A DNA stretch of 64,000 nucleotides from CAVPJC01 sp963705155 (lineage in GTDB: Bacteria > Chloroflexota > Anaerolineae > Anaerolineales > UBA4823): the NCBI GenBank assembly GCA_963705155.1, contig CAVPJC010000001.1, positions 432,466 through 496,465 of the forward strand, in the 5' to 3' direction. Numbering within the stretch: position 1 is the stretch's first letter; each line of letters opens with the position of its first letter. The position numbers and the translations under genes were made by a program. Below the pieces are notes generated by a model. The model did no database searches, had not been told where the DNA came from, and saw only the letters and a program-made list of their open reading frames with translations. This document shows positions 1 to 9,493 of the stretch, in pieces.

Positions 1-1
1 G

Positions 2-196
2 TACTACCTGTTTTCCACTTTTTCAGCCATCGTTGGACCGAACGTCAACGGCTGGGTCATCAAATTAACTGGCAATAACTATAACTCGATCATGATTGTG
101 GCGCCTGTTTTTATGGCTGTGGCGCTGGTGATGATGTTGGGTGTGCACCGTGGTGAAGCAGCCCCGCAGGTGAAAACTGTTCCAGCCACCGATTGA
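2..196 (+). CDS. C-terminal end of an MFS-type transporter (partial)
   Basis: The open frame enters from the left edge and stops at TGA 194-196. The last 64 residues contain the end of one membrane helix with a GPNVNGWVI loop, then a second hydrophobic helix (roughly residues 35-52), then a short polar tail. The pattern of a glycine-rich loop and final helix resembles the last two helices of a major facilitator superfamily permease, but too little is present to name a substrate. Its stop overlaps the next gene's ATG by one base (TGATG), so the two are probably co-transcribed and translationally coupled. Confidence 0.5.
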   Translation, partial: YYLFSTFSAIVGPNVNGWVIKLTGNNYNSIMIVAPVFMAVALVMMLGVHRGEAAPQVKTVPATD

Positions 197-2627
197 TGCC
201 GGGCAGCGCACAGAATAAATTATCAACTACCATGCAGCTTCAAAAACACCCGCCCCGGGTAAACCGGGGCGAATTCCTTTTCACAGTTTACCTGGGCTTA
301 TTGATCCTGGCCGGGGTAGCCAGCCGTTTCCTGTGGGTCAACTGGAGCCAGGGGGCTAACCTGCACCCCGATGAGTACGGCCTGACCAATACCCTCACCC
401 AACTGGCTCTGCCAGAAAACCTGGATGGTTATTTCAACACGCGTCTTTCGCCGCTCAGCCCTTACCAGCGCTACGATGCCTCCGGGCAGGTCATTGCCAA
501 CGGCCCCGATAACGGCATGCGTTGGGGGCAATGGCCCATCATCCTCATCCGCTTTGCCGCACAGGCTTCAGGAAACACAGGCTACGACGAACTGCGCCTG
601 ATGGGGCGCACGCTGTCAGCCTTCGCCGACGCCCTTTCGCTTCTCCTGATCTACCTGACCGGGCAAGCGCCTGTACAATTCCAAAACCGGGCTGCTGGCA
701 GCCGCATTGAGCGCTCTGGCGGTGATGCAGATCCAGCAGTCGCACTTTATGACCGTGGATAACTTCGGTGTGCTGTTCACCAGCCTGGGGATGTACGCTT
801 GCGTGCGCATTGCCCAACAGCCGGTTGTCTTGCGTTCACCGGCCGTCACGGGAGTCCAGGGCGGCTACCGCCTCAATCGCCGGGTGCTTCCATGGTATGC
901 GCTGTTCGGGACTGCTTTTGGCATGGCGCTGGCTATCCAGGATCAACCTGCTCCCTCTGGGCGGCATGCTCTTTGTCGCCGCCTTTATCAGCGCCGCAGA
1001 TTTGAAGCTCAAAACCCGCCAGGATCTGCAGCACATCCTTACCGGCAGCGCCATCTTCGTTGCCGGCGCCGTTTTGCTGTCGCTGGTCACGTTCCGCCTG
1101 ACCCAGCCGATGAGCTTTCGGGCCGAGACCGGGGAGACCAGCCTCTTCACTTTGCATCTCAACCCCGATTGGGTGCGCAACATGACCGCCGCCCGCACCG
1201 AATTCGAATGGAATTGGCGGCGGGCCGCCGGGAGAGCAGTGGGCCCACCGCCCGGTCATCCTCTTCCCGCTTGCCAACATGCTGCTGTGGGGTCTGGGGC
1301 TGCCGCTGGGGGTGATGGCTGGGCCGGTCTGCTGCTGGCAGGCTGGCGAACGTTCAGGTTTGGGGAAGGCTGGAAAGCGCACCTGCTGCCCCTGGTTTGG
1401 ACAGGCGGCTACTTCCTTTTTATGGCAACCCGCTGGGTCAAATCGATCCGTTACTTTTTGCCGATCTACCCCTTTTTGTGCCTGTTTGCGGCCTGGGGTC
1501 TGCTGGAGCTGTGGCGGCGTGGGCGAACAACCCAGAACGGAGTGTCGAAACCGGCCCGCCTGATTCTGCCCGCAGCCCTCATCCTGCTGGTCACACTGGG
1601 CACGCTGGCCTGGGCCGGCGCTTTTGTCAATGCCGTCTACCGCACCGACCATACCCGTGTGCAAGCCACACGCTGGATCTATGAGAACATCCCGGCGCCG
1701 CTGCACCTGACCCTGTACGGACGGGATGGCGCCGAGCTTCACCTGCCGCTGGCTGCCCCCGATGGGCTGCTGGTCAACGCTGCCGCGCCATATGTGCAGC
1801 CTTTCAGCCTGCCAACCGGAGCGAAGTTGGCAAGCGTGACGATCCCGCATGCATCTTCCGTAACCGGCGGCGGGTGGCTGCGCCTGGTGGTGGCAAGCGA
1901 TGCCGGCGGGCTTTCGATACTCGATGAAACCGAAGTGATCCTGAATAACAAGCCTGGGCTTTTGCCGGGGCCATCGGTCCAGGCGCTCTTCCACCAGGTA
2001 GGGCTTGCCGCCGAGCAAATCTACTACCTGATCGTATCGTCACCTGATGAACAGGGCGCCATCCTGTCTCGCAGCGTGATTGCCAACGAAAATTGGGATG
2101 AGGGTCTACCCTTCCCCTTTGATGGGCGCGACCCGTTTGGGCAGCTTTACCGCGGCGCAACCATGGAAGTGCGCTGGTACGATGCCGAGAACAAACGCCA
2201 GATGTTTTTGGAAACCATCGCCCAGGCCGATTATATTATCCTGCCCAGCCAGCGCGGCATATGGACTACCTGCCGCATCCCGCGCACTTATCCCATGACC
2301 ATGAACTACTACCGCGCCCTTTTTAACGGTCAGCTTGGTTTTGACCTGGCGGCGCAGTTCAGCTCCCCGTTTAAGTTGGGGGCGCTCTACATTTCGGATA
2401 TTGGCGGCACCTGGGCCTGGGATCGAGTACCACAGCTGCCGTTGTTTAACAACAGTCTACTCGCCGCGGAGGAGGCCTTCAGTGTCTATGATCACCCGCC
2501 CGTGTGGATCTTCAAAAAGCGGGCTGATTTCGACCTGGCACAGGTGCGCCGCCTGCTGGATGCAGTCGACCTGAGGCAGGTGGTGGTGCAGTCGCCCCGC
2601 AATGCAGATGGGGTTCCCTGCCAATAA
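196..2627 (+). CDS. Family 39-like membrane glycosyltransferase, frameshifted
   Basis: A large polytopic membrane protein of about 810 residues that resembles dolichyl-phosphate-mannose-type or ArnT-like glycosyltransferases, which move sugars from lipid carriers at the outer face of the membrane. The N-terminal helix is followed by an acidic HPDEYG motif near residue 55, as in GT39/GT83 enzymes. Conserved protein pieces continue through frame changes near 665, 940, 1225 and 1320. For example, the piece GEQWAHRPVILFPLANMLLW lies in a different frame from its neighbours. A soluble C-terminal part follows the last helices. The frame changes look like base-calling errors because conserved sequence resumes each time. 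The substrate is unknown. Confidence 0.6.
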
Positions 2628-2663
2628 TCACTCCAACAGTCACCGATCCCTTTAGCATCGGCC

Positions 2664-3569
2664 TTACATGAATTTGGCCCAGTTTTCAACGCTTTCCTTA
2701 TGCTCGTCTATGATCTGCTGATCTGGCGTGTCAAAAGCATGGCCTATTTCAAAGAACAAGGGTAGATCTGGGAACGGTGAGCTTTTTGCAATTTCGATAA
2801 CCAGATGGGGATCGATGATCCCCATCTGGTTATAAACCCTGGTAAAGGGCCAGTGGCGATCGGCTTTACCGTCGGTCTGCTGCAAGTGTATGACACGCGT
2901 CCAGGGCAGCAGGGTTTCCAGCCATACCATGGGGTCTCCTGGTTCAGGCAGATCAAACGAATTACAGTGACCCAGGTCGAAACACAGATGGACTGGGATC
3001 GGCAAGCCTTGATTAACTTCTTCCATTAAGTCAATTGCTTCTTGAGGCGTATGGGGAATCTCGCGCGGGGTTGGCATCGGCTCCCAGAGGAAATATTTTT
3101 GACCCAACCCTGCGGCAATCATGGCCAGGCTGCGCACCGATTCCACCATTAAGGATCGGATCAGTGCGCGTCTCTCCGGATCGGCGTAGTCGGCGGCGCT
3201 CATCGCTCCAATAGCACCACCACAGGCCTCCACTCCCAACCGTCTGGAAATTTCCAGAGCAGATTCATACCAGCGAAATGCATGCTCTCTCACATCCTGG
3301 TCAGGATGAGCCAGATGATTCTGGACATAAACGATAGTTCCTGTAAAAGAGGAATGCAAAAGCAGGCCATAGCGGTTAGCTGCTTCTGTTATCTCCGCAC
3401 AGATTTTGCTGCGACCGGGTTCTGGCAGGGTTGGATCAAGCAAATCAAACGAGAATTGTACGTGTTTTAAACCCAATTCATCGGCGATGATTCTTGCCCA
3501 CGCATCGGGTTCGGGCCATGTCTTTGCTGAAAAACCGTTGTTCACCCCTAAATGCAGTTTTGCAGACAT
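2664..3569 (-). CDS. Xylose-isomerase-like TIM-barrel sugar epimerase/isomerase
   Basis: A 301-residue AP-endonuclease-2/xylose-isomerase-like TIM-barrel protein. These usually isomerise or epimerise sugars or sugar phosphates using divalent metals. The likely metal ligands are acidic and histidine residues in WEPMPTP, CFDLGHCNSFD and FFEIGHAFDT, spread over the barrel strands. The start is the ATG at 3569, because GGAGG lies six bases upstream. A GTG four codons earlier sits inside that ribosome site. The gene is downstream of glgC on the same strand (38-bp gap), so they may share a transcript. The exact substrate cannot be read from the sequence. Confidence 0.7.
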   Translation of the reverse strand: MSAKLHLGVNNGFSAKTWPEPDAWARIIADELGLKHVQFSFDLLDPTLPEPGRSKICAEITEAANRYGLLLHSSFTGTIVYVQNHLAHPDQDVREHAFRWYESALEISRRLGVEACGGAIGAMSAADYADPERRALIRSLMVESVRSLAMIAAGLGQKYFLWEPMPTPREIPHTPQEAIDLMEEVNQGLPIPVHLCFDLGHCNSFDLPEPGDPMVWLETLLPWTRVIHLQQTDGKADRHWPFTRVYNQMGIIDPHLVIEIAKSSPFPDLPLFFEIGHAFDTPDQQIIDEHKESVENWAKFM

Positions 3570-3607
3570 TTTCCCCTCCACGTTTTCAGGGACTGCACAT
3601 CGCTCTC

Positions 3608-4867
3608 TTACTCCGGGCTTATCGTTGTTCCTGGATGCAAAATCGTGCTCTTTGGGATCACCACAATCCCATCCTGCACCACCCAGTTGCCCGCATCCAG
3701 ATCGGTGCCGCGCGGGAAAGGCCGGATGACCACTCCTTCACCCATGCGCACATTCTTGTCGATGATCGCCCCTTCGATCTGGCAGTTCTTGCCGATCCCC
3801 AGCGGGATGCCGCCGCGCGGCGGGATGCCGGGCTCATCGTAGTAATCCGCCCCCATCAGGATCGTCTTGATCATCGTCACCCCGTCGTTGATCTGGCTGC
3901 GCAAACCAACAATGGCATCACTGATTTCCGCCTGCTGGATCTGGCAGCCGTCCGTCAGCAGCACGTTGTGCAGCCGCGCCCCATCGATCACCGATCCTGG
4001 CAGAAAGCGTGAGCGTGTATAGATCGGGCGCACCGGGTCATAAAAATTGAACGGCGCATGCGGGCGCGTCAGGCTCAGGTTGGTCTCGTAAAACGAGCGA
4101 ATCGTCCCGATATCCTCCCAGTAACCGTCGAAGTCAAAGCCAAACACGGTGTGGCTGCTGAGAGCGTTGGGGATGATCTGCCCGCCGAAGTCGTCGAAGG
4201 TGGAGCTTTCCAGCAGATCAACCAGCACATCGGTGTTGAAAGCATAAATGCCCATCGATCCCAGGAACGGGCGCACCGGATCATCCCGGCTCACAAATTG
4301 CGCCTGCACGTCGGGGTCGCGCGGTTTTTCCACAAATGCTGTGATGCGCCCATCGTCGCCGCGTTTCAACAGCCCAAAGCGGGTAGCATCCACCGCCGCC
4401 ACCGGCTGCACCGCCACTGTGATATCGGCGTTGTTCTGCCAGTGGTACTGCATCATCTTATCGTAATCCATGCGGTAAAGATGATCTCCCGCCAGGATCA
4501 CCACCTGCTCGGCTCCCGTGGCTTTGATTTCGAACAACTGCTTGCGCACCGCGTCAGCTGTGCCCTGGTACCAGTCTGAGCTGCGCAGCGTTTGCTCGGC
4601 TGCCAAAATTTGCACCCACCCCTGGTGGAAATCGTCGAAGGTGTACGTTTGCGTGATGTGCCGGTGCAGCGATACCGAATTGAACTGTGTCAGCACTGCA
4701 ATACGGTGGATGCCCGAATTGATACAGTTGCTGATCGGCACATCAATCAGCCGGTATTTACCGGCGATGGGCACCGCCGGCTTGGAGCGCTGTTTGGTCA
4801 GCGGGTACAGGCGTTTACCCACCCCGCCCCCTAAAATAACTGCGACAACGTTACTTAAAGATGGCAT
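3608..4867 (-). CDS. glgC: Glucose-1-phosphate adenylyltransferase (ADP-glucose pyrophosphorylase)
   Basis: Makes ADP-glucose from glucose-1-phosphate and ATP, the committed step of glycogen synthesis in the cytoplasm. The 419-residue length is normal for GlgC. It has the nucleotidyltransferase loop GGGVGKRLYPLTKQRSKPAV (about residues 13-32), the sugar-binding FVEKPRDP and GYWEDIGTI motifs, and a C-terminal left-handed beta-helix with hexapeptide-like turns. The start is supported by AAGGAGGAG five bases before ATG. No other glg genes are next to it; a TIM-barrel isomerase follows. The frame is intact, unlike many neighbours. Confidence 0.95.
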   Translation of the reverse strand: MPSLSNVVAVILGGGVGKRLYPLTKQRSKPAVPIAGKYRLIDVPISNCINSGIHRIAVLTQFNSVSLHRHITQTYTFDDFHQGWVQILAAEQTLRSSDWYQGTADAVRKQLFEIKATGAEQVVILAGDHLYRMDYDKMMQYHWQNNADITVAVQPVAAVDATRFGLLKRGDDGRITAFVEKPRDPDVQAQFVSRDDPVRPFLGSMGIYAFNTDVLVDLLESSTFDDFGGQIIPNALSSHTVFGFDFDGYWEDIGTIRSFYETNLSLTRPHAPFNFYDPVRPIYTRSRFLPGSVIDGARLHNVLLTDGCQIQQAEISDAIVGLRSQINDGVTMIKTILMGADYYDEPGIPPRGGIPLGIGKNCQIEGAIIDKNVRMGEGVVIRPFPRGTDLDAGNWVVQDGIVVIPKSTILHPGTTISPE

Positions 4868-4883
4868 AGTATCTCCTCCTTAA

Positions 4884-4913
4884 CAAAAACGCCCTGCCTT
4901 TTCTGGAAGGGCG
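4884..4913 (-). terminator. Rho-independent terminator downstream of tRNA-Leu
   Basis: On the minus strand CGCCCT pairs with AGGGCG around a 12-base loop, followed by five T. It lies 3' of the tRNA-Leu gene and just before the glgC ribosome site, so it should end the tRNA transcript. Confidence 0.7.
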
Positions 4914-4942
4914 CCGTGCTATAATGAGTGGGTCTTTTTGTG

Positions 4943-5024
<82 letters not shown>

Positions 5025-5091
5025 GTTACAGGTAAAGTATAATCAAAGATAGATGTAGGGTCAAGAGACAGGAGTTTTGTAAAAGACCACC

Positions 5092-6162
5092 ATGCGCCTT
5101 GGTATTATTGGCTTACCCCAATCTGGCAAAACCACAATATTTAACGCCCTCACCCGCGGCCACCAGCCCACCACCATGAGCGGCGGTCGCTTCGAAGTCC
5201 ACACAGGCGTGGTGGATGTCCCCGACTCGCGCGTTGATATCCTCTCTGGCATGTTCAAGCCCCAGAAGACCATCTACGCCAAAGTCACCTATGCCGATAT
5301 CGCCGGCCTGGAAGGCTCAACCTCCAAAAGCGCCATCTCGGGCCAGATCCTCAACCAGCTCACCCAGATGGATGGCTTTGTGCACGTGGTGCGCTGCTTC
5401 GAAGACGCCAGCGTACCGCACCCATCTGGCAGCATCAACCCCGCCCGCGATATCGCCGCCATGGATGGCGAACTGTTGATCAACGACCTCATCTCGGTCG
5501 AGCGCAAGATGGAGCGACTCAACGACGAGAAGCGCAAAGGCGGCGGCCGGGAAAAGTCTGTCATCGAGCGCGAGATCGTCCTCTTTGAACGCATGCACGC
5601 CGCCCTCTCCCAGGAGATCCCACTGCGGGATATCGATTTCTCGCCCGAAGATGAGAAGGGTGTTTCCGGGTTTGGTTTCCTCACCCGCAAGCCGTTTCTG
5701 GTCCTGCTCAATCTCTCCGATGGACAGGCGCCCCCCAACCTGGAATATCCCCACAAGCGCTCGGCTGTGGTGGGTCTGCAGGGCAAGTTGGAGATGGACC
5801 TTGCCCAACTTTCACCGGATGATGCCGAAATGTTTATGGCCGAGTACGGCATTACAGAATTGGGCCTGCTCAAAGTGATCCGCCTCTCGTACGACCTGCT
5901 CGGCCTGCAATCTTTCTTCACCGTGGGCGAAGATGAAGTCCGAGCCTGGACAGTGCGGCGCGGCGCGCCGGCATTGGAAGCCGCCGGCGTCATCCACACC
6001 GATCTGCAGAAGGGCTTTATCCGCGCAGAGGTGGTCACCTACGACGACCTGGTGAACCTGGGCGGTCTGAGCGAGGCCCGTTCCAAAGGCAAACTGCGCC
6101 TGGAAGGTAAGGAGTACGTCCTCACCGATGGCGAGATCATGCATGTGAGATTTAATTTGTAA
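5092..6162 (+). CDS. ychF: YchF/OLA1-family P-loop ATPase
   Basis: A ribosome-associated Obg-family NTPase that prefers ATP in characterised members and is linked to stress and redox responses. It has 356 residues, close to the usual 363. The G1 loop GLPQSGKTT sits at residues 7-15, followed by DIAGL (G3). The G4 position reads NLSDGQ rather than NKxD, in line with the altered base specificity of this family. A coiled-coil-like helical insert (about 130-170) and a C-terminal TGS domain ending in GEIMHVRFNL complete it. The start ATG has only a distant AGGAG (about 17 bases). The frame is intact. Confidence 0.9.
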   Translation: MRLGIIGLPQSGKTTIFNALTRGHQPTTMSGGRFEVHTGVVDVPDSRVDILSGMFKPQKTIYAKVTYADIAGLEGSTSKSAISGQILNQLTQMDGFVHVVRCFEDASVPHPSGSINPARDIAAMDGELLINDLISVERKMERLNDEKRKGGGREKSVIEREIVLFERMHAALSQEIPLRDIDFSPEDEKGVSGFGFLTRKPFLVLLNLSDGQAPPNLEYPHKRSAVVGLQGKLEMDLAQLSPDDAEMFMAEYGITELGLLKVIRLSYDLLGLQSFFTVGEDEVRAWTVRRGAPALEAAGVIHTDLQKGFIRAEVVTYDDLVNLGGLSEARSKGKLRLEGKEYVLTDGEIMHVRFNL

Positions 6163-6194
6163 AATTCAATATTTCTGCAACAAAAGGTGAAAAT

Positions 6195-7976
6195 ATGACC
6201 CTCCCGTACACCCTGTCCCGTTGGAGCCTGGCCGATCTGTTTACCGGTTTTGAAAGCCAGGAAGTGAAAAACGCCTTCACCCAGCTCGATGCCTGTGTAT
6301 CCGAGTTTGAGAACCGCCGCAAGCAGCTTTCAGCCGGGATTTCCGCTGAAGACTTTATGGCCATCATTCGCCAGTTGGAAGAGATCCATCACCTGGCGCA
6401 CCGCGTCTATGGTTTTGCCGGCTTGAGCTTTGCCGCCGACACCCAGGATCAGGCCGCTCAGTCGTTTCTGGCGCGCGTCGAGCAGTTCATGGCTGGCCTG
6501 GAAAACCGCACCCTCTTTTTTAGCCTGTGGTGGAAAGACCTGGATGAGAACAGCGCTGCCCGCCTGATGACCGGCTCGGGCGATTACCAGTATTGGTTGG
6601 AAGAAATGCGCCACTTCAAGCCTCACACCCTCAGCGAGGCCGAGGAAAAGATCGTTAACATCAAAAACGTTACCGGCGCCAGCGCCCTGCAGAACCTGTA
6701 TGACGCCATCACCAATCGCTACGTCTTTAAAATCAACGTCAACGGGGAAGAAAAAGAGCTGACCCGCGGCGAATTGATGGTTTTTGCCCGCCAGCATGAC
6801 CCCGATTTGCGGGCGGCTGCTTACCAGGAGCTTTACCGTGTCTATGCTGATGATGGCCCCATCCTGGGCCAGATGTACCAGACTATCGCCCGTGACTGGC
6901 ACAACGAACAGCTCGACTTGCGCCACTTCGCCACGCCCATCGCCGCCCGCAATCTGATCAATGATATCCCCGACCAGGTGGTAGATACACTGCTGCAGGT
7001 TGCCGAGAGCAATGCCCCGCTTTTCCAGCGCTACTTTGCTCTAAAAGCCCGCTGGCTGGGACTGGAACGCCTGCGCCGCTATGATATCTACGCTCCGGTG
7101 GCCAAATCTGAGAAAACCTATACTTTTGACGCTGCGACCAGCATGGTATTCGAATCCTTACAGGAGTTTGATCCGCATCTCACCGGGCTGGCAAAGCGTG
7201 TCTTTGAAGAGAACCACCTGGATAGCGAAGTCCGGCGGGGCAAACGCGGCGGCGCCTTCTGCTCCACCGTGGTGCCAGACATGACCCCCTGGGTACTGGT
7301 GAATTACCAGGGTCACCCGGATGACATCGCCACCCTGGCGCATGAGTTGGGGCATGCCATTCACTCCATGCTCGCTTCTCATCACAGCCTGTTTACCGCC
7401 CATTCTTCCCTGCCGCTGGCCGAAACTGCTTCAACTTTTGGCGAAATCATGCTTATCGACCGCTTGATGGCTACTGAGGCCGACGAGCGTGTTCGCCGCG
7501 ACCTGCTTTTCCGCCAGGTGGATGACTCTTACGCCACTATCCTGCGCCAGGCGTTCTTCGCCCTCTTCGAACGCCAGGCTCACGAAATGACCCGCCAGGG
7601 CGCTTCGGTAGATGAGCTGGCCGAGGCCTATCTGCAGAACCTCAAACGCCAGTTTGGCGACGCCGTGGAAGTCAGCGATGAATTTCGCTGGGAGTGGGTC
7701 TCTATCCCGCATATCTACCAGGTGCCCTTTTACGTGTACGCCTATGCCTTTGGCCAGCTCCTGGTGCTCTCCCTTTACCAGCAGTATAAGGCCGAGGGCG
7801 AAGCATTCAAACCCCGCTTCCTCAAAATCCTGCAGGCGGGTGGTTCGCAAGCCCCCGCCAAAATCCTGGCGGATGCCGGCATCGATATCTACAAAGCCGA
7901 ATTCTGGCAGGGCGGTTTTGATGTGATTGCCGTCATGCTCGAAAAACTGGAAGCCATCCCGGTAACCCGCTCCTGA
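6195..7976 (+). CDS. pepF: M3-family oligoendopeptidase F
   Basis: A cytoplasmic zinc metallopeptidase that cleaves short peptides. The 593-residue length fits PepF/oligoendopeptidase F. The catalytic zinc site HELGH is at about residues 383-387 in TLAHELGHAIHS. The third ligand region is ETASTFGEIM, about 25 residues later. The N-terminal helical M3 domain begins near residue 110. AAGGTGA stands a few bases before ATG. It follows ychF by 32 bp on the same strand and ends before a strong terminator, so the two probably form one short transcription unit. Confidence 0.93.
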   Translation: MTLPYTLSRWSLADLFTGFESQEVKNAFTQLDACVSEFENRRKQLSAGISAEDFMAIIRQLEEIHHLAHRVYGFAGLSFAADTQDQAAQSFLARVEQFMAGLENRTLFFSLWWKDLDENSAARLMTGSGDYQYWLEEMRHFKPHTLSEAEEKIVNIKNVTGASALQNLYDAITNRYVFKINVNGEEKELTRGELMVFARQHDPDLRAAAYQELYRVYADDGPILGQMYQTIARDWHNEQLDLRHFATPIAARNLINDIPDQVVDTLLQVAESNAPLFQRYFALKARWLGLERLRRYDIYAPVAKSEKTYTFDAATSMVFESLQEFDPHLTGLAKRVFEENHLDSEVRRGKRGGAFCSTVVPDMTPWVLVNYQGHPDDIATLAHELGHAIHSMLASHHSLFTAHSSLPLAETASTFGEIMLIDRLMATEADERVRRDLLFRQVDDSYATILRQAFFALFERQAHEMTRQGASVDELAEAYLQNLKRQFGDAVEVSDEFRWEWVSIPHIYQVPFYVYAYAFGQLLVLSLYQQYKAEGEAFKPRFLKILQAGGSQAPAKILADAGIDIYKAEFWQGGFDVIAVMLEKLEAIPVTRS

Positions 7977-7999
7977 GCGCAAAAGCGGTACACCCATGC

Positions 8000-8034
8000 A
8001 GGGGTGTGGTGAACAACACACCACACCCCTTTTT
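8000..8034 (+). terminator. Strong rho-independent terminator after pepF
   Basis: A perfect 12-bp stem (AGGGGTGTGGTG and its complement) with a seven-base loop, followed by a T run. It separates pepF from the next gene. Confidence 0.9.
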
Positions 8035-8051
8035 ACCCCCATCTCCTCACC

Positions 8052-8708
8052 ATGAGTGATACTTTCCCCCTTTCCGATCTCTTTCAGCCCGCACTCGACC
8101 TGCTGGTGGAGAACCGTGAGGAATTTAACCGCCTGGATTCGATCAACCAGAACCATGGCGATCATATGTTGGCTATCTTTCAAGCCGCCCGGCGCGCCAC
8201 AATGGAGAAAACCAGCCTGCCGGCTGCCATGGCTTATGCTGGCGAACTCCTCCAACAAATGCAGGCCAACGCCTCGGCCCAGGTCTATGCCCGCGGCTTG
8301 CAGGCCATTGCCGCACAGTTCCAGCAGCGCGGCATTGAGATCGACGCTCTGGCGGCATACCTGCGCCGCCACCTGCTGGCGCCTGGTGAGCTGCCGCCTG
8401 CGCCACTCGCCGGCGAAGAGCTCACTTCAGGGGAAATCTTGAAAGCGCTGCTCAACGCCCTCACTACCTGGGAGCAGGCCGAGGTTGCTGCAAAGCAAAA
8501 CGGCCCGTCTGCGCCTGCCGGCTTGGACCTGGGCTACCTGCTTGGCATCGGTATGGCCTACATGCAGGCAAAACAGGGCGGCGGCGATAAACTGGACGTG
8601 TTGGCCGAAACCATCGTCGCTTCCAGCCCGCTCGGGCAGGTGCCGCACCGCCTGGAAACGGGCAAGCAGGTGGTGCGCGCCGTCTTGAGCGCCCTGAAAG
8701 GCGCCTGA
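8052..8708 (+). CDS. Uncharacterised helical protein, weakly DhaL/DAK2-like
   Basis: A 218-residue predicted cytoplasmic, all-helical protein of unknown function. The segment LDSINQNHGDHMLAIFQAA (about residues 24-42) resembles the start of DhaL/DAK2 ADP-binding domains, which carry a GDGDHG-type loop. Here the aspartates are mostly replaced, so phosphotransfer is doubtful. A second helix-rich half (about 120-218) has GLDLGYLLGIGMAYMQAK and an S-P-L-G turn, also reminiscent of DhaL. There is no signal peptide or membrane helix. It lies between a terminator and a deoxynucleoside kinase on the same strand. The assignment rests on weak resemblance only. Confidence 0.5.
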   Translation: MSDTFPLSDLFQPALDLLVENREEFNRLDSINQNHGDHMLAIFQAARRATMEKTSLPAAMAYAGELLQQMQANASAQVYARGLQAIAAQFQQRGIEIDALAAYLRRHLLAPGELPPAPLAGEELTSGEILKALLNALTTWEQAEVAAKQNGPSAPAGLDLGYLLGIGMAYMQAKQGGGDKLDVLAETIVASSPLGQVPHRLETGKQVVRAVLSALKGA

Positions 8709-8776
8709 CGGGTTGCGTACAAGTTCAAACGCTGGTATCCTTAGCACATTCTCCACTGCATGAGGAGCACCCACCT

Positions 8777-9427
8777 ATGTATATTGCCATCGAAGGGGTC
8801 ATCGGCGTGGGCAAAACCACGCTGGCGCGGCTGCTCCAGCCGGTATTCCAGTCTGGCTTACTGTTGGAAGTCTTTGAAGAAAACCCGTTCCTCTCGGATT
8901 TTTACGCTGACCGGGAGCGTTACGCTTTTCAGACCCAAATTTTCTTCCTGCTCAGCCGCTACCACCAGCAGCGCCAGGTGGTGCCCGAAGTCCTGGCAAG
9001 CGGCGGCAGCCTGCTGGCCGATTACACTTTCGAAAAGGATGCTCTGTTTGCAGGTATCAACCTCAAAGGCGATGAGCTGGAGATGTACCACCGTGTCCAT
9101 GCTGCTCTGGCGGAAAAAATTCCCCTGCCTGGCCTGATCGTCTACCTGCGCGCCGAAACCGACACCCTCATGCAGCGGATCGCTTTCCGCGACCGCTCCT
9201 ACGAGCGCAATATGCAGCGTGATTATATCGATGAGTTGAACCGGGCCTACGACCTGTTCTACAGCGACGCTCACCGCGCCAGCCATCAGCTATTCGTGCC
9301 GGTTTTAACCATCGATACCGATGACCTGGATTTTGTTCGCCGTCCCGGGGACCTCAAATGGGTCGAAAACCGCATACGCCAGGCTTTGCGCCTCTCGCCT
9401 TTCCAGGCCGAGCTGCCCATTCCCTAG
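8777..9427 (+). CDS. Deoxynucleoside kinase (dGK/dAK type)
   Basis: Phosphorylates deoxynucleosides for salvage in the cytoplasm. The 216 residues match the bacterial dGK/dAK/dCK-like family. The P-loop is GVIGVGKTT at about 7-15. LLADYTFEKDALFAGINL (about 75-92) is the family's conserved substrate helix, and the lid/arginine region is RIAFRDRSYERNM (about 134-146). GAGGAG precedes the ATG. The family includes dG-, dA- and dC-specific enzymes, and specificity cannot be settled here. It fits functionally with the nucleoside phosphorylases of the 24-29 kb cluster. Confidence 0.85.
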   Translation: MYIAIEGVIGVGKTTLARLLQPVFQSGLLLEVFEENPFLSDFYADRERYAFQTQIFFLLSRYHQQRQVVPEVLASGGSLLADYTFEKDALFAGINLKGDELEMYHRVHAALAEKIPLPGLIVYLRAETDTLMQRIAFRDRSYERNMQRDYIDELNRAYDLFYSDAHRASHQLFVPVLTIDTDDLDFVRRPGDLKWVENRIRQALRLSPFQAELPIP

Positions 9428-9493
9428 GACATTGTCGTTCAATGGCGGGTTCAGCCCGGCGGACCGGTGAGATAAGAAACGAGGGCAGCATCC

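Noticed and set aside
933..2018. 361-residue minus-strand frame over the glycosyltransferase gene
   Set aside because: Composition is Gln/Arg/Gly-rich with no motif, and the plus strand carries conserved membrane-protein blocks.
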